NCBI GenBank assembly: GCA_050700385.1
Contig: JBOHGT010000041.1
Location: 1-15,898 of the forward strand
Direction: 5' to 3'
DNA length: 15,898 nt
Source: WHSY01 sp050700385
Lineage (GTDB): Bacteria > Actinomycetota > Actinomycetes > Mycobacteriales > Pseudonocardiaceae
The translations under genes were made by a program, and so were the position numbers. The notes under the pieces were generated by a model. It did not search any database. It was given only the letters and a program-made list of their open reading frames with translations, and was not told the DNA's origin. This document shows positions 7,664-13,969 of the stretch, piece after piece. How positions within the stretch are numbered: position 1 is the first letter of the stretch; every line of letters begins with the position of its first letter.

Positions 7664-8862
7664 TTGACCTGATCGGCGAGCAACTGGTCGAAGTTGTTGA
7701 GCACCGATTCCCGATCGGCACCGAAGGCCTCCACGTACACCGCACGGTCGTAGAGCACGTACACGGCACGCACGACGGTCGAGCCGGACTGTGAGGGCGT
7801 GCCGAGCACGGTGACCCCTTGGAGCGCGCGCTTCGGGTCTTCCCGCAAGCCTCCGTCGCGCTGGACGGTGGCGATGTTCTCGGTCACCGTGACGGCGGCT
7901 TGCTCGTCGCGGAGCGCGAAGGCGAACATCCCGATCGTGGTGCCGCCCTCCATCGACGTCTTCAACACACCGTCGGTCATGTCGGCCGCGCGCAGCGAGT
8001 CCACGATCGGACCCGGCAGGAGTGATTCTGATTCCAGCTTGGGCAGGTCCAGCGGGCCGCCACCCGCTCGCGGCTCACCCGGCGGATCGATCAGCGCCTG
8101 GGGTGTGTCCGCCGGGGGCGGGCTGGGAGCGGGGGGCTCGGGAAGCTGCGGGGCCGGGGGCGGCGGCGGGGGCTGCTGTGTCCGAGCAGGATCGCCACCG
8201 CCCGCCTGATCACCGGACCCCAGGCTCACCGCGTAGAACACCCCGGCCACGACCAGCCCCACCAGGAGCACCGCCACGACGGCGATGCCGACCACGCGCT
8301 TGCGCTGCGATCCCTTCCCCTCGGTCTCGAACATCTCGGGGCCCTGACGCATCCACGCGCTCTGCTGGTCGGCGATCGGAGGGAGATCCGACCCGGCCCA
8401 GGGTGGCGAGGAGGAGTCCGGCCCGCCGAACGGGCTCCAGTTGGCTCCCTGCTCGCCGGTCTGCTGCGGCGGCCGGTCGGGGAAGGACGGCTGTCCCGGG
8501 GACTGTTGCGGTGGGGACCCAGTCCCCGAGATCACCTGGGTTCGATCGGAGTCCCCCTGGTCGTCCCGCTGGTCGTCCCGCTGGTCACTGCCGTGAACGA
8601 CCTGAGTCGTGTCCGGCGGCGCCGCCTCGGGCTCGCCCTCCGCCACGGGTTGCATCACCTGGGTGTCGTCGGGCGCCGCCGTCTCCCAGCGGAACGGGGG
8701 CGGGAAGGGGTCGGCAGGCCGGTCGGCAGGTCGGTCGCCAGGCGTATCGCCAGCGTCTGCCTGGGCGAGCGCCTCGTCGCGGCGCCGGCGGTAGTCTTCT
8801 GCCGAGAGACGTCCCGCGGCGAGCTCCTCGTCGAGCTGGCGCAGCTCGTCCTGCCAGGTCAC
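7639..8862 (-). CDS. Single-pass membrane protein with SHOCT-like N-terminus and repeated TQV motifs
   Basis: I place the start at the GTG at 8862 because GAGGGGG lies just upstream and the resulting N-terminus (TWQDELRQLDEELAAGRLSA) is a compact helical segment resembling the short SHOCT-type motif; the frame itself opens at 8940. The 407-residue protein has a long disordered acidic, Pro- and Gln-rich cytoplasmic part (about 36-185), a basic RKR stop and one membrane segment (189-214). A proline-rich stalk (226-265) and an outside domain of about 135 residues with no motif I recognise follow. The disordered part holds three similar motifs, DDTQVM (T67), DTTQVV (T86) and DRTQVI (T108), that look like Ser/Thr-kinase or FHA-binding sites. 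Function is unknown; topology suggests a sensor or envelope scaffold. Confidence 0.8.
   Translation of the reverse strand: MTWQDELRQLDEELAAGRLSAEDYRRRRDEALAQADAGDTPGDRPADRPADPFPPPFRWETAAPDDTQVMQPVAEGEPEAAPPDTTQVVHGSDQRDDQRDDQGDSDRTQVISGTGSPPQQSPGQPSFPDRPPQQTGEQGANWSPFGGPDSSSPPWAGSDLPPIADQQSAWMRQGPEMFETEGKGSQRKRVVGIAVVAVLLVGLVVAGVFYAVSLGSGDQAGGGDPARTQQPPPPPPAPQLPEPPAPSPPPADTPQALIDPPGEPRAGGGPLDLPKLESESLLPGPIVDSLRAADMTDGVLKTSMEGGTTIGMFAFALRDEQAAVTVTENIATVQRDGGLREDPKRALQGVTVLGTPSQSGSTVVRAVYVLYDRAVYVEAFGADRESVLNNFDQLLADQVNYAPPTVR
7643..7660. terminator. Hairpin in overlapping convergent gene ends
   Basis: CGCACCG (7643-7649) and CGGTGCG (7654-7660) form a 7-bp stem with a 4-nt loop. It lies inside the last codons of both the plus-strand fusion gene and the minus-strand membrane protein gene, whose ends overlap by 25 bp. 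There is no T run on either side, so it would be a weak or non-canonical bidirectional terminator. Confidence 0.4.
8557..8586. repeat. 12-bp tandem repeat inside the membrane-protein gene
   Basis: Two and a half perfect copies of CTGGTCGTCCCG lie here. On the minus strand they encode repeated Asp-Gln-Arg-Asp units in the disordered cytoplasmic segment, so copy-number change would keep the frame. Confidence 0.8.
8709..8737. repeat. Second 12-bp coding tandem repeat
   Basis: GGTCGGCAGGCC is followed by GGTCGGCAGGTC and a partial third copy. On the minus strand this encodes Asp-Arg-Pro-Ala repeats. Like the other coding repeat it is in multiples of three and tolerates slippage. Confidence 0.75.
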
Positions 8863-8932
8863 TGTGCTACCCCCTCGAGCGGGTCGGGTCGGCGGACCCA
8901 TTGTGCACACGCTGCCGGCGGGGCCGGTCGTC

Positions 8933-8958
8933 GGCCTCACACCCAGGCCTCACACCCA
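8933..8958. repeat. Perfect 13-bp tandem duplication in the divergent intergenic region
   Basis: GGCCTCACACCCA occurs twice with no spacer (8933-8945 and 8946-8958), between the minus-strand membrane-protein gene and the plus-strand acyltransferase gene. A recent slippage duplication or a paired binding site would both explain it. Confidence 0.75.
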
Positions 8959-9006
8959 ACAGCGTCGCGGATCGTCCGCGGGCCCCGCACGCCGGGGTCT
9001 GACGCG

Positions 9007-9049
9007 CTGTTACCCTGCCGACCCACTGTTACCCTGCCGACACAGTGGG
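9007..9049 (+). promoter_or_regulatory. Duplicated promoter-like element and hairpin before the acyltransferase gene
   Basis: The 16-bp sequence CTGTTACCCTGCCGAC occurs at 9007-9022 and again at 9026-9041, a 19-bp period. Each copy contains TACCCT, a TANNNT-type -10 box (9011-9016 and 9030-9035). The second copy lies in the loop of an 8-bp inverted repeat, CCCACTGT (9022-9029) with ACAGTGGG (9042-9049). Transcripts from the first box would begin about where this hairpin begins; transcripts from the second would begin near its right arm. Confidence 0.5.
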
Positions 9050-9066
9050 GGTCGGGGAGGTACGTG

Positions 9067-10245
9067 GTGGACCACACCGCCAGCGGTGCCGCGCCGCGGG
9101 TCGCCCGTCGCCGGGCGGACCCCAACACGGGGTTCGCCTGGCTTCGGATGATCGGCGCGTTGACCGTGGTCGTGGACCACAGCACGCCGCTGACCGACCC
9201 CTCACGCGTGACCGTCCTGCCGGAGTCGTGGAATCTCTCGCCCGGGTACATCGCCCTGATGGGCTTCTTCGCGATGAGCGGCTACCAGATCTCCGACAGC
9301 TGGCGGCAGGACCCGTGCTGGTGGCGGTTCTCCGCCAAGCGGGTGCTCAGGATCTGGCCACCGCTGCTCGTGGTCGTGATCTGCACCGCAGTGGTGATCG
9401 GCCCCCTCGTGACCCGGCTGCCCACCAGGGACTACTTCGCTTCGAACGGGACCTGGGGATACATCGTCAACAACGCGGGTATGTACACGCTGCAACACGA
9501 GCTCCCCGGCGTGTTCACCGGCAACCCGTACCCCTGGTCGGCTAACGGTGCGATCTGGACCCTGCCGATGGAGCTGACCGGGTATCTCCTCGTGCTCGCG
9601 TTCGGGCTGGTCGCGCTCATCCGGCGGAGCCGGTGGCTGACCGTGGTGCTGCTGCTGGCGATGGTGGCCCTCGACCGCCGCTTCCAGTACACCCCCGGTG
9701 AGCCGGGTGGTGGTGGATCCTTCCTGAGCGTGCCCATCGGGGCGCTGACGGCGTTCCTCGTTGCGTTTGCGCTGGGGATGGTCCTGCACGCCTACCGGGA
9801 CAAGATCCCGTTGTCGCCGGCAGTCGCTCTCGCGCTGGTCGGCCTGCAGATCGCCGTGCAGCAGACCGACGCGGGACCGTTCATGCTCCCCTTGATGGCC
9901 GGCTACGGCGCGGTCGTTCTCGCCCACCACTGGCCTGCGAGGCTCGAGGGTTACGGGCGGTGGGTGTACGGGAGCTACGGCGCCTATGTATGGGGATTCC
10001 CGATCCAACAACTCCTCATCATGGCGGGAGTGACTCAACGGTGGTACCTGGCACTGCTGGCGGTGCCGCTGGCGTACGTCGTGGGGTGCCTGTCGTGGCG
10101 TTACGTGGAGGAGCCCACGATGTCGTTGCGGCGTTACCTGACACCACGCCGGCGGCCGGCTCCACGGAATCGGACTGCGGATGAGACGTACCCGATCCCG
10201 CGGGTGGAGGTCCCGGCACCGCTGCCGGCCGGCTCGCGCGACTGA
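9067..10245 (+). CDS. Acyltransferase-3 family membrane protein
   Basis: The product of about 392 residues resembles the OafA/YrhL acyltransferase-3 family, integral membrane enzymes that move acetyl or other acyl groups to extracytoplasmic sugars and antibiotics. Visible features are the N-terminal segment FAWLRMIGALTVVVDHS with its conserved Arg and the putative catalytic His (residue 38), the FSAKRVLRIWPPLL motif, and about ten hydrophobic segments ending near YVEEPTMSLRRYL. A basic 35-residue tail follows. GTG codons occur at 9064 and 9067; the second is spaced better from GGGGAGG (9054-9060). Upstream codons in this frame to 8506 are antisense to the membrane-protein gene and are not part of it. 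The SGNH protein nearby suggests a shared job in glycan O-acylation, but substrate is unknown. Confidence 0.87.
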   Translation: MDHTASGAAPRVARRRADPNTGFAWLRMIGALTVVVDHSTPLTDPSRVTVLPESWNLSPGYIALMGFFAMSGYQISDSWRQDPCWWRFSAKRVLRIWPPLLVVVICTAVVIGPLVTRLPTRDYFASNGTWGYIVNNAGMYTLQHELPGVFTGNPYPWSANGAIWTLPMELTGYLLVLAFGLVALIRRSRWLTVVLLLAMVALDRRFQYTPGEPGGGGSFLSVPIGALTAFLVAFALGMVLHAYRDKIPLSPAVALALVGLQIAVQQTDAGPFMLPLMAGYGAVVLAHHWPARLEGYGRWVYGSYGAYVWGFPIQQLLIMAGVTQRWYLALLAVPLAYVVGCLSWRYVEEPTMSLRRYLTPRRRPAPRNRTADETYPIPRVEVPAPLPAGSRD

Positions 10246-10988
10246 CTGCTGCCCCAGACCCTGCGCAGGTCCGCCCGCCAGGAGGAGGGGAAGGACTGCT
10301 CGACGGTGAACGCCATCCCGACGCCGCGCGCGAGCCACCCCGTGCGCTGCACCTTGCGGGTGATCGGCGCACCGGGGGCTCCGTGATTGTCCCACCACGA
10401 CTCCCACTGCCGGATGCAGGTCCGCCGACCGTAGTACGGGTTGTGGCAGGTGCTCGGCGGGTGCCAGACCTGGGTATGCCCGAACTGCATCACCAGGCCG
10501 GTGGACCGATCGGTGATGGTGCCCCACGCCTTGAGGCAGTACGCCTCGGAGGGCACCGACCACTGCACGTAATGCAGCCGCCCGCCGTCCGGCGGCATCG
10601 CGACCATGTTGCGGCAGTTCGCGTCACCGATCAGCTCCCTGGTGACCCGCTGGGTGTAGTAGGCCCCGTTGCCCCACCACCCGTCCAGCAACACCCAGTT
10701 ACCGGACCGGACGAACCGTTCCGAGACGGGCAGCGACCGGTTCGACTGGTCGACCCAGGCCACCCGAGCCTCACCGGCGAGCTGCGGACTCCACGACCAC
10801 AGGCCGACGACCTCGCCATCGGAGACGTACTGGCCCGTCCGTTGATGCGCCATCATCGAGTAGTTCCCGTAGTTGTCCGCCGCTCCGGGTGCTCCACTCG
10901 CGGGTGTCCCGGTCATCGCCAGGACGATACCGAGGGTCACCACGACCAGCACCCGGACGTTGCGACGTCCCACTCGTGGGCGATCCAC
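10134..10988 (-). CDS. Secreted four-cysteine protein of unknown function
   Basis: I do not recognise this family. The GTG start at 10988 follows a purine-rich AAAGGGTGGTG stretch. The 284-residue product begins with a classic signal peptide: basic RRNVR, a hydrophobic core (VLVVVTLGIVLAMTG) and a likely cleavage after ASGA near residue 33. The mature part is rich in Trp, Tyr and Gly and has four cysteines (in DANCRN, EAYCLK, PSTCHN and RRTCIR), enough for two disulfides, which fits an exported protein. The last 36 or so residues (from SREPAGSG) lie in a 112-bp antisense overlap with the acyltransferase gene and are basic and low in complexity. I suspect read-through after loss of an older stop codon. 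Confidence 0.7.
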   Translation of the reverse strand: MDRPRVGRRNVRVLVVVTLGIVLAMTGTPASGAPGAADNYGNYSMMAHQRTGQYVSDGEVVGLWSWSPQLAGEARVAWVDQSNRSLPVSERFVRSGNWVLLDGWWGNGAYYTQRVTRELIGDANCRNMVAMPPDGGRLHYVQWSVPSEAYCLKAWGTITDRSTGLVMQFGHTQVWHPPSTCHNPYYGRRTCIRQWESWWDNHGAPGAPITRKVQRTGWLARGVGMAFTVEQSFPSSWRADLRRVWGSSQSREPAGSGAGTSTRGIGYVSSAVRFRGAGRRRGVR

Positions 10989-11063
10989 GACACCACCCTT
11001 TCGTGTCAGAAACTACCAGTGTGACGGCGTGCCTGTCGTCGGAGGCGGCCGGGACCCGCGGCG

Positions 11064-11069
11064 TAGGGT
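11064..11069 (+). promoter_or_regulatory. Candidate -10 box for leaderless msrA
   Basis: TAGGGT is followed by 7 nt and then the ATG at 11077. There is no Shine-Dalgarno sequence in the gap, so this ATG is probably read from a leaderless mRNA. No -35 match is visible. Confidence 0.45.
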
Positions 11070-11076
11070 GGCCGGT

Positions 11077-11763
11077 ATGGCGCTGTTCGGACGTGACAAG
11101 TCGCGCATGGTGACCGCCGGGGAGGCACTTCCGGGGCGGTCCACGCCGATGCCGGTTCCGGAGCTGCACACGGTGAGCGGCAACCGCATCGCGCCGCCGT
11201 TCCCCGAAGGCCTGCGCACGGCAGTGTTCGGGATGGGCTGCTTCTGGGGCGCCGAGCGGATCTTCTGGCGGACCCCGGGGGTGTACTCCACCGCGGTCGG
11301 CTACGCCGGCGGGTACACGCCCAACCCTAGTTACGAGGAGGTGTGCACCGGTCGCACCGGCCACACCGAGGTCGTGCTCGTCGTCTTCGACCCGGCGCGG
11401 GTCACCTACCCCGGGTTGCTTCGGGTGTTCTGGGAGGGCCACGACCCGACCCAGGGGATGCGCCAGGGCAACGACACCGGCACCCAGTACCGCTCCGCGA
11501 TCTACACCGCCGACGCCGAGCAGCAGGCCGAGGCCGAAGCCAGCCGCGCCACCTACCAGCAGGCGCTGCACGCCGCCGGACTCGGCGAGATCAGCACCGA
11601 GATCACCACGCTGCGCAAGTTCTACTACGCCGAGAACTACCACCAGCAGTATCTCTCCGAGGCGAAGAACCCCCACGGTTACTGCGGCATCGGCGGCACC
11701 GGGGTGAGCTGCCCGGTTGGCGTGTCTTCAAGTACCACCAACCCGGGTTCTGAGCGCCTCTAA
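11077..11763 (+). CDS. msrA: Peptide-methionine (S)-S-oxide reductase
   Basis: The 228-residue protein is MsrA, which reduces methionine-S-sulfoxide in proteins and free methionine, repairing oxidative damage in the cytoplasm. The active site GCFWGAER has the catalytic Cys55, and the resolving cysteines appear near the C-terminus in GYCGIGGTGVSCPVG (Cys203 and Cys212). Other signature stretches are GYAGGYTPNPSYEEVCTGRTGHTEVV and FWEGHDPTQGMRQGNDTGTQYRS. I chose the ATG at 11077 because the family's N-terminal extension begins here and a -10 box lies 7 nt upstream; the frame extends to 10873, but that part is antisense to the secreted-protein gene. A broken NUDIX gene starts 2 nt after its stop. 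Confidence 0.96.
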   Translation: MALFGRDKSRMVTAGEALPGRSTPMPVPELHTVSGNRIAPPFPEGLRTAVFGMGCFWGAERIFWRTPGVYSTAVGYAGGYTPNPSYEEVCTGRTGHTEVVLVVFDPARVTYPGLLRVFWEGHDPTQGMRQGNDTGTQYRSAIYTADAEQQAEAEASRATYQQALHAAGLGEISTEITTLRKFYYAENYHQQYLSEAKNPHGYCGIGGTGVSCPVGVSSSTTNPGSERL

Positions 11764-11765
11764 CG

Positions 11766-12342
11766 ATGGCCAACCCCCGGCCACCGGTCGCCGCGCAGCC
11801 GACCCGCTGGACCATTCACGGGGAGCGGCTGGTCGACGACACCCGGCGGCTGCGGTTGAGCATCGCGCAGGTGGAGTTGCCCGACGGGTGTGTTTCGAGC
11901 AGTACGTGCTGCGGATGCCCCAAGCCGCGATGACGGTCCTGCTGGACGATCCGGGCGAGCACGTGCTGATGATCTGGCGGCACCGCTTTGTGCAGGACTG
12001 CTGGACCTGGGAACTTCCCGGCGGCTATGTCGGCCCGGGCGAAGATCCTGCGGTGACGGCGGCGCGGGAGGTGGAGGAGGAGACGGGCTGGCGGCCTCGC
12101 CGCATGTCGCCGCTGGGGCGGTTTCAGCCGATGCCTGGCACTGCCGACTTCGAGAACCTGCTGTTTCTGGGCGAGGCGCCGAGGACACTGGCAAGCCAGC
12201 AGACGCCAACGAGACTGCCCGCGTCGAGTGGATGGCCCTGGGATCGGTGCATGACCGGATCGCCAGTGGCGAGATCATCGGTGCTGGCACCCAGATCGGG
12301 CTGCTGCGCGTCCTCGTGTTCCACGCCCGCAAGGCTCACTGA
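11766..12342 (+). pseudogene. NUDIX hydrolase gene with two one-base losses
   Basis: Reading three frames in turn restores a NUDIX pyrophosphohydrolase of about 192 residues. The N-terminal part (MANPRPPVAAQPTRW to VELPDG) is in the frame of the ATG at 11766. At the GGG of 11886-11888 the frame moves by one missing base to CFEQYVLRMPQAAMTVLL. That part contains a full Nudix box, GGYVGPGEDPAVTAAREVEEETGW, with the metal-binding REVEEE. Near 12176-12180 a second missing base moves the frame to EDTGKPADANETARVEWMALG through LLRVLVFHARKAH and the stop at 12340-12342. Both shifts have the same sign. Either the gene is dead or the assembly has two single-base errors. Nudix enzymes cleave nucleoside diphosphates linked to another group; the substrate is unknown. 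Confidence 0.85.
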
Positions 12343-12710
12343 ATCAGCACGCCAGCGCTTCTCATCTGCTCGTTGAGCATCCGTACGGCCGGGTCAGCCC
12401 GAAAAGGCGCGAGCCGGTGTGACAGGTCGGCCAGGTAGGCGACGGTCCGGACCGACCGGATGTCGCTGGCGAGGCGCAGCGCTGCCAAGCCGGTCTCACA
12501 GGCTTCCTCTACCTTGCCCTGGTCAGCCAGTACAGAGGCGAGCAATGCCAGGTTGAACAACCGGCCCCGGTCGTATCCGTCGATCATCTCCAGCGAGCGT
12601 CTCGCGAACCGCTCGGCGTCGGCGGGGCGCCCGAGGTCGCGGAAGCAGTGCCCGAACTTGGCCGCTAGGTAGGCGAGAGGCTGCTGGTACGGCTCCGCTG
12701 CCCGATGTGC
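12336..12710 (-). pseudogene. C-terminal TPR fragment of a regulator-like protein
   Basis: The open frame from 12710 to the TGA at 12336-12338 encodes about 124 residues of helical repeats: AYLAAKFGHCFRDLGRPADAERFARRSLEM, then NLALLASVLADQGKVEEACETGLAALRLASDI, then RTVAYLADLSHRLAPF. This is the tetratricopeptide-like C-terminus typical of actinobacterial XRE-family regulators, with no helix-turn-helix domain. An in-frame TAG (12711-12713) blocks upstream reading and no N-terminal domain is found in other frames. The first ATG (12587) is too far inside to be a natural start. The 7-bp convergent overlap with the broken NUDIX gene suggests both belonged to one older locus. The regulator assignment is inferred from the TPR style only. 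Confidence 0.65.
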
Positions 12711-12872
12711 CTACCGCTCGGGTCGGCTGCTGGCACGTCGTCGGCACCGGGCTATGTTACTGCTGCCGAGGAGACCCGGGCCGAAGCAATCCGTGCCGAA
12801 CGCCGCCATGTACCTGTCCGGCGACCCGAGAACGCCCAGGACCCGGACGACGAGCACCGTGCTGCCTCGTGA
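12705..12872 (+). CDS. Possible small hypothetical protein
   Basis: An ATG-started frame of 55 residues contains a charged helical stretch (AAEETRAEAIRAERRHV) and an acidic tail ending at TGA. No ribosome site and no recognisable family are seen. It may be a remnant of a larger protein's C-terminus or simply a chance frame in high-GC DNA. Confidence 0.2.
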   Translation: MCLPLGSAAGTSSAPGYVTAAEETRAEAIRAERRHVPVRRPENAQDPDDEHRAAS

Positions 12873-12902
12873 TCAGCGCCCACGTACCGCATCGGCCAGC
12901 GC

Positions 12903-13016
12903 GTGACACAGTGGCCCGGCAAGTATGTCACTTCCGTCCCACCTTGCTCACGGGTGAATTCTCGTCACACTAGTCACATAATGTGACTTGAGGGCGACTG
13001 CGCTCTGTGCTTTAAT
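12903..13016 (+). promoter_or_regulatory. Promoter with abutting palindrome and a cluster of GTCAC motifs
   Basis: The perfect palindrome AGTCACAT-A-ATGTGACT (12972-12988) directly abuts a -35-like TTGAGG (12988-12993), which is 17 bp from a -10-like TTTAAT (13011-13016). GTCAC or its complement also occurs at 12903, 12927 and 12964 besides the two palindrome arms. The layout fits a repressor operator controlling the membrane-protein operon that starts at 13054. The local sequence is clearly more AT-rich than the backbone. Confidence 0.65.
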
Positions 13017-13053
13017 GGTTACAGGCAACGCTCATAAGGCTCATAGGGGTGTC

Positions 13054-13197
13054 ATGCCGCGCGTTCGGGATCACTACCGCAAGGGTCATTTGGTTAAGCC
13101 GCACTACCGGTGCTCGCGCTCGGCCGGTGCTGGATTCGGCATCATCGCTTGTGTCATATTTGCTTTGTGGGTTATCGCCAGAATGAACGGCGCATAG
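13054..13197 (+). CDS. Small single-pass membrane protein
   Basis: The 47-residue product begins with MPRVRDHYRKGHLVKPHYRC, a basic, His/Tyr-containing leader similar in style to short leader segments (…HYR..G..V..HYR…) common in small actinobacterial proteins, and continues with one hydrophobic segment (about 27-43). I prefer the ATG at 13054, preceded by AGGGG (13045-13049), over the upstream ATG at 12988, which lies inside the operator. The next gene starts 4 nt after its stop, so both are expected from the promoter at 12988-13016. Function is unknown; a partner or regulator of the larger membrane protein is possible. Confidence 0.6.
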   Translation: MPRVRDHYRKGHLVKPHYRCSRSAGAGFGIIACVIFALWVIARMNGA

Positions 13198-13201
13198 TGC
13201 C

Positions 13202-13675
13202 ATGGTTAAGCCTGCACGACGAAAGTCAGTCCATCTGCTGTGGCTACTTGGCTTAGCTGGCGTCGGATACGTGGTCCGGACCCTGTACTTCCCAACCATC
13301 CTTGGAACAGCCTTCGTCGCGCTGACCTGGATCTTCGTGTTCATAATCTGGCTGCTGCTTCTGATGCCCACATGGTGCGACTACGATGTCGGTGGTCGAG
13401 GCTGCACCCGGCAAGTCTATGGCAAGGTCAGAGGTTGCTGGCAGCACGCTAGGCTGAAACGCGATGCCATGTGGGCTGCGATGAAGCGCAGGAACCCCGG
13501 TATGGCGTTCCGACTAACTTGGGGAGACCATCGTCCACAACCAGGTCACCAAGTTGGTGGCGACCTGGGAATGTCGGACTCCGCAGCCCGGCAAGGGGCA
13601 TACAACGCGTCGATGTGGTTATTCGCGGCGGCGAGCGCCGCCGCTGCTGTCATCACCCTGTTCCTGTCGATCTGA
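13202..13675 (+). CDS. Three-pass membrane protein with a Cys/His zinc-like loop
   Basis: The 157-residue product has two hydrophobic segments at the start (about 11-30 and 33-56) and one at the end (136-156). Between them is a polar loop with Cys59, Cys68, Cys79 and His82 in the order CDYDVGGRGCTRQVYGKVRGCWQH, a spacing that would suit one zinc ion. Similar C-x8-C-x10-C-x2-H patterns occur in small proteins of actinobacterial mobile elements, as far as I recall; I know no function for them. The gene lies 4 nt after the 47-residue membrane-protein gene and shares its promoter. Codon use is less GC-biased than in the backbone genes, which suggests acquisition. Confidence 0.72.
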   Translation: MVKPARRKSVHLLWLLGLAGVGYVVRTLYFPTILGTAFVALTWIFVFIIWLLLLMPTWCDYDVGGRGCTRQVYGKVRGCWQHARLKRDAMWAAMKRRNPGMAFRLTWGDHRPQPGHQVGGDLGMSDSAARQGAYNASMWLFAAASAAAAVITLFLSI

Positions 13676-13737
13676 ATACAGCAGCGAAGTACAGCAACTG
13701 CGGCACCCGAGCTAGCCATCAAGTGATCAAACCAGTC

Positions 13738-13818
13738 CGCTCGACCTGCGTAGGAACCCGCAGGAGATCCCTTGCCGAGCGCTGGGGGGTCAAGGGATCC
13801 CGGAAGGTCGATCGAGCG
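13738..13818. other. Nested inverted repeats, possible structured RNA or recombination site
   Basis: CGCTCGA (13738-13744) can pair with TCGAGCG (13812-13818). Inside lie two further stems: CCTGCG (13745-13750) with CGCAGG (13759-13764), and GATCCCTTG (13766-13774) with CAAGGGATC (13791-13799). Together they could form a three-way junction. An alternative outer stem is TCGACCT (13741-13747) with AGGTCGA (13805-13811). Its role is unknown. Confidence 0.4.
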
Positions 13819-13825
13819 CCCGAGC

Positions 13826-13845
13826 CGTGTAGCAGTCGTGTAGCA
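13826..13845 (+). repeat. 9-bp direct repeat CGTGTAGCA
   Basis: Two perfect copies (13826-13834 and 13837-13845) are spaced by 2 bp, an 11-bp period close to one helical turn. This would let a protein bind both copies on one DNA face, as at recombinase arm sites or cooperative operators. No integrase gene is present in the window. Confidence 0.55.
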
Positions 13846-13969
13846 ACGAATCTGCACGGACGCAGGCAGGCGCAGACCATCCCCCGAGCGTTCGCCGTGG
13901 CCGACGGTCACGGACACACACCCCGACACACTTATCGCCCGGACTTGAAAGCAAGCGACGAATTGCTGC

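Larger units (their letters stand above)
13676..13969. other. Gene-free stretch with inverted and direct repeats
   Basis: I see no convincing gene in these 294 bp. The stretch holds the nested inverted repeats at 13738-13818 and the CGTGTAGCA direct repeat at 13826-13845. Frames that cross it lack coding character. Confidence 0.6.

Noticed and set aside
8506..9063. N-terminal extension of the acyltransferase frame
   Set aside because: It is antisense to the TQV membrane protein and precedes a promoter-like repeat and a ribosome site; the family N-terminus begins after 9064.
10873..11076. N-terminal extension of the msrA frame
   Set aside because: It overlaps the secreted-protein gene in antisense, and the MsrA N-terminus and -10 box fit the ATG at 11077.
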